From DATBLE01 sp963734065 (GTDB lineage: Bacteria; Actinomycetota; Thermoleophilia; Gaiellales; Gaiellaceae): a stretch of DNA of 64,000 nucleotides. The notes under the pieces were generated by a model. The model had not been told where the DNA came from. It was given only the letters and a program-made list of their open reading frames with translations, and ran no database searches. Both the position numbers and the translations under genes were made by a program. The stretch covers positions 310,001 to 374,000 of the forward strand of contig CAVTFN010000004.1 of assembly GCA_963734065.1 (NCBI GenBank), in the 5' to 3' direction. Positions within the stretch are counted from its first letter, which is position 1, and each line of letters starts with the position of its first letter. Below are positions 43,728 to 51,928 of this stretch, in pieces.

Positions 43728-43970
43728 TCACGGGATCTGCACCTCGCTGACGTTCGTTGCGGTGGTGCGCTCGGCGACGTAGTCGGGAAGCAGCCCGAGC
43801 GCCTCTTCTGCGGTCGCCGCTTCGACCGTCCACCAGATCGCGTGACCGCCGGAGCGGCACGAGGCGAGGGTGGACTGGTGCCGGAGCGGGCTGCGATGCC
43901 CCCGGAAGGAGGCGAACACGACGCCGCATTCGTGCGGCTCGTGGCTGTGGTGGAGCAGGTAACGGGTCAT
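43728..43970 (-). CDS. small hypothetical protein (ferredoxin-like fold possible)
   Basis: 80 residues. MTRYLLHHSHEPHECGVVFASFRGH followed by GGHAIWWTVEAATAEEALGLLPDYVAERT: His-rich N-terminus, two Cys, and a beta-alpha-beta pattern like small dimeric alpha+beta barrel proteins. Function not recognised. Same direction as the preceding small gene, so probably expressed together. Confidence 0.65.
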   Translation of the reverse strand: MTRYLLHHSHEPHECGVVFASFRGHRSPLRHQSTLASCRSGGHAIWWTVEAATAEEALGLLPDYVAERTTATNVSEVQIP

Positions 43971-44004
43971 GGGCCGAGCTTGCGCTCAGCCCGCCTTCAC
44001 GACA

Positions 44005-44064
44005 TCAGGGGGGCACCCTGAACCGGCACCCTGATTTCGTCTTCCGCCGACCCTGATCTATCCT
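44005..44064 (+). promoter_or_regulatory. promoter and repeated CCCTGA motifs before the LAL regulator
   Basis: An inverted pair TCAGGG / CCCTGA (44005-44021) is followed by two more CCCTGA direct repeats (44029-44034, 44051-44056), the last touching the -10-like TATCCT (44059-44064), five bases before GTG 44070. The set looks like an operator array on a leaderless promoter. Confidence 0.4.
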
Positions 44065-44069
44065 GGACC

Positions 44070-46949
44070 GTGGCTCCGGATTCCAGCCATTTCATCGGGA
44101 GAATCGAGGAAATCGAGGCGATCGACGGCTGCCTCGACGGCCTCGACCAGGGTCGTTCGACCGCCCTGCTCCTGGTCGGCGAGTCGGGTATCGGGAAGAC
44201 GCGTCTGCTGGCCGAGCTGGGCGCCCGTGCCGACGAGCGCGGACATCTCGTGCTCACCGGCTCCGCGTCCGAGCTCGAGCAGGATCTGCCTTTCTCGGTG
44301 TTCGTCGATTCGCTCGACGAGTACCTGCGAGGGCTTGGGCGCGACAGCCTCGAGAGCCTGGACGGCGACGTCCGCACGGAGCTCGCCCACGTCTTCCCAT
44401 CGCTCACCGCTCTGGCGAGCGAGCACGAGGTCGCGCTCCAGCACGAGCGCTATCGGAGCCACCGCGCGGTTCGGGAGCTGCTCGAGCTCCTGGCACGTGT
44501 CCACCCCCTCGTCCTCGTCCTCGACGACCTCCACTGGGCCGACTCGGCCTCGATCGAGCTGCTCGGAGCGCTGCTCCGCCGACCGGCCGCCGCCCCCGTG
44601 CTGCTCGCGCTGGCAGTGCGACCCCGGCAGATGCCGCAACGGCTGCTGGCGGCGCTCGAGCGGGCGGGCCGCGACGATACGCTCGTCCGCGTCGAGGTCG
44701 GCGCGCTGAGCGCCGACGAAGCGCGGGAGCTGCTCGGCGACCGGGCCGATGCCGGCGTGCTCTACGAGGAGAGCGGTGGCAACCCCTTCTACCTCGAGCA
44801 GCTCGCGCGCGTCGCCGGGACGGCGCCCGCCGCCGGCGAGACGCCTCTGGCCGGGATCGGGGTTCCGTCAACGGTCGCAGCCGCTCTCACCGAGGAACTG
44901 GGCCAGCTCTCCGAGCCGGCGCGACTCACGCTGGAGAGTGCGGCCGTGGCCGGCGATCCGTTCGAGCCCGAGCTTGCGGCCGCCGCCGCTCAGTTGCCCG
45001 AAGCGGCCGTGATGGAGGCGGTGGACGAGCTCCTGCAGTTCGACCTACTGCGGACGACCGATGTCCCCCGGCGCTTCCGCTTCCGGCATCCGCTCGTCCG
45101 CCGGGCGGTCTACGAGGCGACCGCCGCCGGCTGGCGGCTCGGCGCCCACGAGCGTTGCGCCGAGGCGCTCGCCGGGCGCGGGGCACCGGCCGCGACCCGC
45201 GCTCATCACGTCGAGCGCTCGGCCCGTGAGGGTGATGCGGCAGCGGCAGCAGTCCTCCGTGAGGCGGGCGAGGAGGCGCTGCGACTCGCGCCGGCGAGCG
45301 CCGCGCACTGGTTCGCCGAGGCGCTCCGCCTTCTGCCCCCGTCGGCTCCGCCGCCGGAGCGGGTCGGGCTGCTCCTCGAACGGGCCGGGGCGCTTACCGC
45401 GGTCGGCCGCTTCGCCGACAGCCATTCGGTGCTTCTCGAGGCGGCAGCCCTCGCCCCGAACGATCCGCGCGTTGCCCGGGCCTGCGCGGCGGCCGAGTTC
45501 CTCCTCGGACGCCAGGAGGACGCCGGGGCCCGCCTCGCCGCTGCACTCGAGCGGCTGCCCGACCCGGGCTCGGCCGACGCTGTCGCGCTGATGATCGAGC
45601 TCACCGCGAACGCCTTCTGGCGCACCGCGTTCGATCAGATGCAGAGCTGGGGACAACGGGCGGTCGAGGCGGCCCGACGCCTGGACGAGCGAGGACTGGT
45701 CGCCGGAGCTCTCGCGTCCCTTGCGATCGCCGACTCCCTCATGGGGTCGCCAGAGCGGGCCGAATCCGGCCGCGCGGAGGCGACCACGATCATCGACACG
45801 CTCTCCGACGACGAGCTCGCCGCGCACATCGGGGCGGCAGCGTGGCTCGCGGGCGGGGAGCTCTACCTCGACCGGTACGCGGAGGGGGACCTGCACGCAG
45901 CCCGGGCGCTGGCCGTGGCGCGCGCGACCGGCCAGGGCGAGCACGTCCTGCTCCTCGTACAGATCCTCGGCGGGATCTGGCGCCAACGCGGCAAGCTGGT
46001 CGAGGCAGGCGAGCTGCTCGACGGCGGAATCGAGTCTGCCCGGCTGCTGGACAACACAAACGCACTGGTCTGGAGCCTCTCCGGCCGCTCGTCGACCGCG
46101 CTCCGGCAGGGAAACGTGGAGCTGGCGCTCGCCTCCGCCCAGGAGAGCGTGGATCTGAGCCGAGAGGCCGGCGGGAGCTTCCATTCGTCCGAGGCATCTG
46201 CCGATCTCGCGGCCGCGCTCCTCGAGACCGGACAGCCGGAGAGAGCCGCCGAGCTGCTCGTCGGCGCTGCCGGAGGCGAGGATCTGGCCCTCATCGCCGG
46301 CAGTCCGAGAGCCCGCTACCTCGAGGTGCTCACCCGCTGCCGGCTCGTGCTCGGCAGGCAGGACGACGCACGCCGTTCAGCGGCGAACGCAGAAGCCTGG
46401 GCCGCCGCCGTGCAGCTTCCCATGGCCGCCACCTGGGCCGGCCGGGCGTCGGCGGCGGTCGCCCTGGACGCCGGCGACCCTCGGGGCGCGGCCGAGCGGG
46501 CGCTGGCATCGGCCGCGGCTGCGGACGGGCTCGGGGCACCGGTCGAGGCGGCGCTCTCACGCCTGCTCGCAGGCCCGGCCCTGGCCGCGGCCGGACGGGA
46601 CGACGAGGCGACCGCGGAGCTCCAGCAGGCCGTTGCCGCCTTCGAGGCGGCCGGCGCGCTCCGCTACCGCGATGAGACGGAACGTGAGCTGCGCAAGCTC
46701 GGACACCACGTCCATCGGCGCACACGGCCCGGCGCGACCGAAACCGCCGGGCTCGACGCGCTGACCGGGCGCGAGCTCGAGATCGCACGGCTGGTGGTCG
46801 ACCGGAAGACGAACCCGGAGATCGCCGCGGAGCTCTTCCTCAGCCAGAAAACGATCGAGAGCCACCTGCGCAACATCTTCCGCAAGGTCGGCGTCTCCTC
46901 GCGGGTGGAGCTTGCGCGGGCGGTCGAGCGGACCGATCGCGCCGAATAG
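44070..46949 (+). CDS. LuxR-family transcriptional regulator of the LAL type (AAA + TPR-like + HTH)
   Basis: 959 residues, GTG start. AAA ATPase with Walker A GESGIGKT at 37-44 and Walker B LVLVLDDLHWAD at 147-158. A long helical repeat middle (about 350-870) is followed by a C-terminal LuxR helix-turn-helix LTGRELEIARLVVDRKTNPEIAAELFLSQKTIESHLRNIFRK-type at about 897-955. MalT-like regulators of this size integrate an effector with ATP to activate promoters. Targets unknown; the divergent small genes and MMPL gene are the nearest candidates. Confidence 0.9.
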   Translation: MAPDSSHFIGRIEEIEAIDGCLDGLDQGRSTALLLVGESGIGKTRLLAELGARADERGHLVLTGSASELEQDLPFSVFVDSLDEYLRGLGRDSLESLDGDVRTELAHVFPSLTALASEHEVALQHERYRSHRAVRELLELLARVHPLVLVLDDLHWADSASIELLGALLRRPAAAPVLLALAVRPRQMPQRLLAALERAGRDDTLVRVEVGALSADEARELLGDRADAGVLYEESGGNPFYLEQLARVAGTAPAAGETPLAGIGVPSTVAAALTEELGQLSEPARLTLESAAVAGDPFEPELAAAAAQLPEAAVMEAVDELLQFDLLRTTDVPRRFRFRHPLVRRAVYEATAAGWRLGAHERCAEALAGRGAPAATRAHHVERSAREGDAAAAAVLREAGEEALRLAPASAAHWFAEALRLLPPSAPPPERVGLLLERAGALTAVGRFADSHSVLLEAAALAPNDPRVARACAAAEFLLGRQEDAGARLAAALERLPDPGSADAVALMIELTANAFWRTAFDQMQSWGQRAVEAARRLDERGLVAGALASLAIADSLMGSPERAESGRAEATTIIDTLSDDELAAHIGAAAWLAGGELYLDRYAEGDLHAARALAVARATGQGEHVLLLVQILGGIWRQRGKLVEAGELLDGGIESARLLDNTNALVWSLSGRSSTALRQGNVELALASAQESVDLSREAGGSFHSSEASADLAAALLETGQPERAAELLVGAAGGEDLALIAGSPRARYLEVLTRCRLVLGRQDDARRSAANAEAWAAAVQLPMAATWAGRASAAVALDAGDPRGAAERALASAAAADGLGAPVEAALSRLLAGPALAAAGRDDEATAELQQAVAAFEAAGALRYRDETERELRKLGHHVHRRTRPGATETAGLDALTGRELEIARLVVDRKTNPEIAAELFLSQKTIESHLRNIFRKVGVSSRVELARAVERTDRAE

Positions 46950-46963
46950 CCCCGGGGGCGCGA

Positions 46964-48163
46964 TTAACCGACGCGCTTGTACGAGCCGTCGGGCTGGATC
47001 TGGAAGATGCCGAACCCGCCGTAGCGAAGCTCGCCGTTCTTCTGGAAGACGATCCGGAACCCGAGCACCGACTGGGCGGCGGGAATATTCGTTCTGGCGA
47101 TCTGGCTGCGGACCTCCGCACGGGTCGCCTTGCCGTCCTTGCACGCCCGGGTGATCGCACCGACGACCACCTGCGTCGCGGCATACGACGGCGCTCCGAA
47201 GTACTCGCCGTCTCCGCCGTGAGCAGCCGCGTATGCCTTCACGACCGGGTTGTTCGTGTCGACCGGGAAGAAGGAGTCATACGACCCCGTGATCTTCCAG
47301 GTCGCCGGATCGAAAAGGCCGTCGGAGCCGAACAACGTGATGTTCTTCCCCGCTCCCTTCAACTGCTGCCCGAACGCCTGAGCGCGCGGCGAGAGCTGCC
47401 ACGGAATGTAGATGACGTCCGTCGAGCTCGGGATCTTCGCGATCAGGGAGGAGAAGTCGGTCGTGCTCTGGCTGACCGAATCGCGAGTGACGCTGACGCC
47501 GTGAGCCTTCAGGTTCGACTGCACGTTGTCCGACAGACCCTGTGAGTAGGCCTCCTGGTCGTCGATGATCACGACGCGCTGGGCCTTGACCTTCAGACGG
47601 ATGTAGTTCGCCACCGTCGGGCCCTGGACGTTGTCGTTCGGCACCGTCCGGAAGAAGAAGCCTTGCCGGTCGACGCCGTCCGTATGACCGTCGGTCAGCG
47701 AGACGCGTGTGGCCGAACCGGTCACGTAACCGAGCCCACCACCCTGGAGCGCAGACGTCGATGCGACGACCTCCTGACTCCCGCCCGGCCCGACGACTCC
47801 GAGCACCTTCGAGTTGGACGCGAACGACTGCGCGACCTTCACGGCGAACGCCGTGTCGACGCCCAGCTGCGTGTCGCCCTGGACGATCGCGATCTTCTGC
47901 TTCGCGCTCGCCTTCACCGCGTTCCAACGCTTGACGAAGAACTGCACCCAGCCCAGCCCCTGCTGCCCGATCGAGGCAGCCGGACCGGTGATCGGCGCGG
48001 CCACGCCGATCGTACGCGTCGGCCCGCAGGCGATCGCCGACGAGCCGCGGGCGGCCTTGGCGGCCTTCCCGTCGGAGCCGGCGAAAGCCGCGGCGACGAC
48101 GACGAGCGCTAGGGCCGCCACCGCCACGAACGTAATCCTCAACTTCACGCCAACAGCTGCCAT
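46964..48163 (-). CDS. branched-chain-type ABC substrate-binding protein (orphan)
   Basis: 399 residues. Signal peptide (ITFVAVAALALVVVAAAFAGSDG), then periplasmic-binding-protein type I: TIGVAAPITGPAASIGQQGLGWVQF, GVVGPGGSQEVVASTSAL, VVIIDDQEAYSQGLSDNVQSNL and VIYIPWQLSPRAQAFGQQL. No permease or ATPase genes are adjacent, so it may feed the importer at 12-20 kb or a distant one. ATG 48163 follows GAGGA. Convergent with the LAL regulator, 14 bases apart. Confidence 0.88.
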   Translation of the reverse strand: MAAVGVKLRITFVAVAALALVVVAAAFAGSDGKAAKAARGSSAIACGPTRTIGVAAPITGPAASIGQQGLGWVQFFVKRWNAVKASAKQKIAIVQGDTQLGVDTAFAVKVAQSFASNSKVLGVVGPGGSQEVVASTSALQGGGLGYVTGSATRVSLTDGHTDGVDRQGFFFRTVPNDNVQGPTVANYIRLKVKAQRVVIIDDQEAYSQGLSDNVQSNLKAHGVSVTRDSVSQSTTDFSSLIAKIPSSTDVIYIPWQLSPRAQAFGQQLKGAGKNITLFGSDGLFDPATWKITGSYDSFFPVDTNNPVVKAYAAAHGGDGEYFGAPSYAATQVVVGAITRACKDGKATRAEVRSQIARTNIPAAQSVLGFRIVFQKNGELRYGGFGIFQIQPDGSYKRVG

Positions 48164-48205
48164 GTAACCGATCCTCGGACTTCACGTCTGAGTCTTGCAT
48201 CCTCC

Positions 48206-48343
48206 CGAAACGGGATCGCCTGGGTCAAGACTCGCGTCGTGCACATCCTTCAGAAGCTCGGCCGCCGCGACCTGGTTCAGGCCGTCGTGATCGCCTACCA
48301 GTCGGAGCTGTTCGAGCCGCCGACCGGGAAGGCACCGGCCTAG
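48206..48343 (+). pseudogene. remnant of a NarL-type response regulator (C-terminal HTH tail)
   Basis: About 45 codons open to TAG 48341. AWVKTRVVHILQKLGRRD followed by LVQAVVIAYQSELFEP matches the last helices of NarL/LuxR response regulators, which read VKTHVxRILxKLGxRDRVQAVVxAYExG. No receiver domain or start is present upstream, where the binding-protein gene begins on the other strand. It is a decayed 3' end. Confidence 0.65.
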
Positions 48344-49071
48344 CCCTCGGCCGCGAGCTCGAGCAGCGCCGCGACCAGCTCGTCCGTGGCGGAGAGGTAC
48401 GGTGCGTGGTCGGTGTCGAGCTCGATCACGCGCTCGCACGGGTGCTCACGGATCATCCGGCGCTGGAGCGCGGGCGGAATGGAGCGGTCCTGGGTCGTCA
48501 GGACGTACGAGCGCGGGATCGCCGCGAGCGCGCCCTCGTCGACGCTCACCGGGGTGGCGAACGCAGCCACCGCCTGGGGGCGCCGCTGGGGGAGCGCCCA
48601 GGCCCGCTGCTCGTCCGTGCAGCGGTTGTAGATCGCCGCGACGGCCGCCTCGTCCCCCAGGGTCGCGACGGGCGGGTCGCCCTCGACGACGATGTTCGCC
48701 TGGATCAGGTCGTCCGCGCCCTCGGGCAGCCGCGTGAGATCGAGCAGGCTCTGGCCGTTCGCCGGCATGAACGCCGCGACGAAGATCAGCCGCGAAATGC
48801 CGCCGGCACCGGAGCCGGCCGCCTGGGTCGCGACCACGCCGCCCATGCTGTGCGCGACCAGCACGGCGTCTTCCGGACGCGAACCGAGCGTCTCCCGCAC
48901 CCGATCGGCGCAGGCCTCGAGCGTGATCTCCTCGACCGGCGTCCGGTCGTCGCCGCCGCCGGGCAGGTCGAGCGCGTCGGCCGTGTGACCCGCAGCCTCG
49001 AGCGCACCGACCACCGGCTGCCAGCACCAGGCGCCGCCGAAGGCTCCGTGGACGAGGACGAACCGCGCCAT
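48340..49071 (-). CDS. alpha/beta-fold hydrolase (esterase/hydroxynitrile-lyase-like)
   Basis: 243 residues. VLVHGAFGGAWCWQPVVGAL at 4-24 forms the oxyanion region, VAHSMGG (Ser about 84) is the nucleophile elbow, and DRSIPPALQRRM and DTDHAPYLS supply the acid and His. The family includes plant-type methyl esterases and hydroxynitrile lyases and many bacterial esterases. Its stop CTA/TAG shares bases with the stop of the response-regulator remnant. Confidence 0.88.
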   Translation of the reverse strand: MARFVLVHGAFGGAWCWQPVVGALEAAGHTADALDLPGGGDDRTPVEEITLEACADRVRETLGSRPEDAVLVAHSMGGVVATQAAGSGAGGISRLIFVAAFMPANGQSLLDLTRLPEGADDLIQANIVVEGDPPVATLGDEAAVAAIYNRCTDEQRAWALPQRRPQAVAAFATPVSVDEGALAAIPRSYVLTTQDRSIPPALQRRMIREHPCERVIELDTDHAPYLSATDELVAALLELAAEG

Positions 49072-49087
49072 GGCCAATCCTCCCACG

Positions 49088-49172
49088 TAGGGACTGTCCC
49101 CGAAGGGGACTGTCCCTGCCAAAACGGTCGCGGCACCACCCGGCGGGGTCAGACCCCTCCGGGTCAGACCCT
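49088..49172 (+). repeat. dispersed palindromic repeat, copy 6
   Basis: TAGGGACTGTCCCC, GAAGGGGACTGTCCC, AAAACGGTCGCGGCACC, ACCCGGC, GGGGTCAGACCCC, GGGTCAGACCCT. Lies between two minus-strand genes. The stop TGA of the upstream one (49164-49166) is inside the repeat. Confidence 0.9.
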
Positions 49173-50081
49173 GAGGACCAGCTTGCCGCGCGTCCGTCCC
49201 TGCTCGCCGAGCGCGTGCGCCGCGCCCGCTTCCTCCAGCGGGAACGTCCGCTCGACCTGCGGCCGGAGCTTGCCCTCTGCGGCGAGCGCGGCCAGGGCCT
49301 GCATCCCGACCCGGTCGGGCTCGACGAGGATCCCGGCGACCCGCACGCGTACGGCTGCAGCTTCCACCAACCCCGGAAAGGACGAGCTCGAGACGGTGAC
49401 CAGCACGCCGCCGTCGCGCAACGCCGGCAGTGCGCCGAGCCCGACCTCGCCGCCGACCGCGTCCAGCACGACGTCGACGTCGCCGACCACCACGGGCTCG
49501 TCCCGGTCGAGCGCCTCGTCGACCCCCAGCTCCCGCAGGAAGCCGTGCTTCGCGGCGCTCGAGGTGCCGGCCACCCACGCGCCGCGCGCGGCTGCGATCT
49601 GCACCGCCAGGTGGCCGACCCCACCGGCAGCGCCGAGAACGAGCACGCGCGAGCCCTCGCCGACGCCGGCGGTGTCGACGAGCGACTGCCAGGCGGTCAG
49701 CCCCGCGAGCGGGACCGCCGCCGCCTCGACGTCATCGAGGCCGTCCGGGATCCGCGCGAGCTGCCGCGACGGCGACACCACGTACTCGGCGTAGCAGGCC
49801 GCCTCCCGCGGAAAGCGCGGCATCCCAAAGACGCGGTCGCCGGCCGCGAGCCACGTCACTCCGAACCCGACGGCCTCGACCACGCCGGCGACGTCCCAGC
49901 CGACGGTGAACGGCGGCTCGCCGAGGAGGCCGCCGCCCGCACGCACCTTCCAGTCGACGGGATTGACGCCCGCGGCACCAACGCGGACGAGCACCTCGGT
50001 CGGCCCCGGCTCGGGCTTCGGGACCTCCTCGACGACGAGAACCTCTGGCCCTCCCAGGGTGTGCTGACGAACGGCCCGCAT
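49164..50081 (-). CDS. NAD(P)-dependent quinone oxidoreductase (zinc-free MDR family)
   Basis: 305 residues from ATG 50081. MDR fold: EVLVRVGAAGVNPVDWKVRAGG near 33-54, GWDVAGVVEAVG, VLVLGAAGGVGHLAVQIAAARGAWVAGT (NADP-binding, about 140-167) and GKLVLRV at the end. No structural-zinc Cys cluster, as in quinone reductases and enoyl reductases. Divergent from the PpsA-like gene. Confidence 0.88.
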   Translation of the reverse strand: MRAVRQHTLGGPEVLVVEEVPKPEPGPTEVLVRVGAAGVNPVDWKVRAGGGLLGEPPFTVGWDVAGVVEAVGFGVTWLAAGDRVFGMPRFPREAACYAEYVVSPSRQLARIPDGLDDVEAAAVPLAGLTAWQSLVDTAGVGEGSRVLVLGAAGGVGHLAVQIAAARGAWVAGTSSAAKHGFLRELGVDEALDRDEPVVVGDVDVVLDAVGGEVGLGALPALRDGGVLVTVSSSSFPGLVEAAAVRVRVAGILVEPDRVGMQALAALAAEGKLRPQVERTFPLEEAGAAHALGEQGRTRGKLVLRV

Positions 50082-50095
50082 CAGGGCGATTGTCG

Positions 50096-50101
50096 TATAC
50101 A
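50096..50101 (+). promoter_or_regulatory. -10 box of a leaderless transcript (PpsA-like copy 2)
   Basis: TATACA six bases before ATG 50108, within 26 bases separating the two divergent genes. Confidence 0.45.
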
Positions 50102-50107
50102 TACGCC

Positions 50108-51919
50108 ATGGCCGCGAGCGCCTTCCCCAGCCCCTACGAGATCGAGACGCCGGCCGGCTGCGAGGGCTGGGAGGAGATGTACCCCTACTACGCGCTCTTC
50201 GCCGAGGCCCGGCGTGACGCCGACGAGAACCGGTTCTGGTTCTGGAACTCGATGCATTTCCCGGTGCCGATGCCGGCGTTCGACGTCGCCTGCATCGACG
50301 CCCCGTACCAGGCGGTCGGTGCCTGGCAGAACCGCGTCTTCGCCGTCCCGCCCGCGATGGGGATCGACTACCGCGTCGTCAACGGCTACGTCTACATCTC
50401 CGGCAATCCGGTCACCGACCCCGAGAGGATGGCCGAGCGGGCCGAGTACTTCCAGCGCCGCGCAGGCCACTACTTCCAGAACTGGGAGGAGCTCTACGGC
50501 CGCTGGAAGGCGAAGATGGAGGCGCTGATCGCCGAGATCACCGAGCTGCCCGTGCCGGACCTTCCCGAGTACGAGCCGGACGAGGTGATGCACGACGACG
50601 ACCGTCAGACCGCGTTCTACGAGGTGCTCGACGCCTACGGCCGCACGCTCCGCTGCGGCGACCTGATGTGGCAGCACCACTTCGAGTTCCTGCTCCTCGG
50701 CTACGGCGCCTATATGACCTTCAGCGAGTTCTGCAAGAGCCAACTGCCAGACATCCCGGAGCAGCACATCGCCCAGATGGTCGCCGGCATCGACGTGCTC
50801 CTGTTCAGGCCGAGCGCAGAGCTGGCCCGTCTGGCGAAGCTGGCGATCGACACCGGCGTCGACGGCGCCTTCGTCGAGGGCCGCTCGCCGGGCGAGATCG
50901 ACGCCGAGCTGGCCGCGAGCGAGGCAGGCCGCGCGTGGCTGGAGGCGCTCGAGCAGGTCAAGGACCCCTGGTTCAACATGGCCACCGGCGACGGCCTCTA
51001 CCACTACTACGGCAGCTGGTACGACGACCCCAGCATCCCCTACGCCTCCGTCGCCGGCCACATCCGGGCGTTGAAGGACGGCGAGGACGTCGGCCGGCCG
51101 AGCGAGGAGATCGCCCGGGAGCGCGACCGGCTGGCCGAGGAGTACGGTGCCCTGCTCGACGACGACGCCCGCAAGTCCTTCGACGAGCTGCTCGGGCTCT
51201 CGCGCACGGTCTTCCCGTACGTCGAGGAGCACAAGTTCTACTGCGACTACTGGTTCCTGACCCGCTGGTGGAACAAGCTGCGCGAGTTCGGCGCTCTGCT
51301 CGCGGAGCACGACTTCCTCGAGCAGGCGGAGGACATGTTCCAGCTCAGCCGGCACGAGGTCGCGCAGGCGCTCGACGAGCTGCTCCTCTGCTGGGCGACC
51401 GGCGGAGCGCCGCTCGGGCCTACTCACTGGCCGCCGATCGTCGCCAGGCGCCGCGAGCTGCTCGAGCGGCTCGCCGAGTGGACACCGCCGCCGGCGATCG
51501 GCGCCACCCCGGAGGCGATCACCGATCCGATGTCGATCATGCTCTGGGGCGTGACCACCGAGCGCGTGCAGGAGTGGGCGAGCGCCACGGACGGAGGCTC
51601 GTCCCTGTCAGGGGCGGCCGCCTCGCCGGGCGTGGTCGAGGGGCCGGCGCGAGTGGTGGTCGACGTCGAGCAGATCGCGGACATCCGCGACGGCGACGTG
51701 CTGGTCTGCCCGATCACCTCGCCGGCGTGGGCGCCGATCTTCCCGAAGCTCCGGGCGGTGGTGACGGACATCGGCGGCGTGATGTCGCACGCTGCGATCG
51801 TCTGCCGCGAGTACGGGCTGCCGGCGGTCGTCGGCACGGGCCGGGCGACGGCGGCGATCCGGACCGGCCAGTCGATCCGCGTCGACGGCTCGTCGGGGGT
51901 CGTCACCATCCTGGACTAG
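50108..51919 (+). CDS. phosphotransferase large subunit with PEP-utilising His domain, PpsA-like (copy 2)
   Basis: 603 residues, collinear and strongly similar to the 30.4-32.2 kb protein (shared NPYEIETPxGCEGWEEMYPYYALF-type N-terminus, WFWNSMHFPxPMPAFD, VFPYVEEHKFxCDYWFLTRWWNK). Mobile domain TDIGGVMSHAAIVCREYG with catalytic His about 561. No ATP-grasp subunit gene is nearby, so it must use the one at 29.3 kb or another. Followed after nine bases by the carboxylase-like gene, then a HAD phosphatase. Acceptor unknown; phenols are inferred from the resemblance to phenylphosphate synthase. Confidence 0.8.
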   Translation: MAASAFPSPYEIETPAGCEGWEEMYPYYALFAEARRDADENRFWFWNSMHFPVPMPAFDVACIDAPYQAVGAWQNRVFAVPPAMGIDYRVVNGYVYISGNPVTDPERMAERAEYFQRRAGHYFQNWEELYGRWKAKMEALIAEITELPVPDLPEYEPDEVMHDDDRQTAFYEVLDAYGRTLRCGDLMWQHHFEFLLLGYGAYMTFSEFCKSQLPDIPEQHIAQMVAGIDVLLFRPSAELARLAKLAIDTGVDGAFVEGRSPGEIDAELAASEAGRAWLEALEQVKDPWFNMATGDGLYHYYGSWYDDPSIPYASVAGHIRALKDGEDVGRPSEEIARERDRLAEEYGALLDDDARKSFDELLGLSRTVFPYVEEHKFYCDYWFLTRWWNKLREFGALLAEHDFLEQAEDMFQLSRHEVAQALDELLLCWATGGAPLGPTHWPPIVARRRELLERLAEWTPPPAIGATPEAITDPMSIMLWGVTTERVQEWASATDGGSSLSGAAASPGVVEGPARVVVDVEQIADIRDGDVLVCPITSPAWAPIFPKLRAVVTDIGGVMSHAAIVCREYGLPAVVGTGRATAAIRTGQSIRVDGSSGVVTILD

Positions 51920-51928
51920 GAACTCCAC

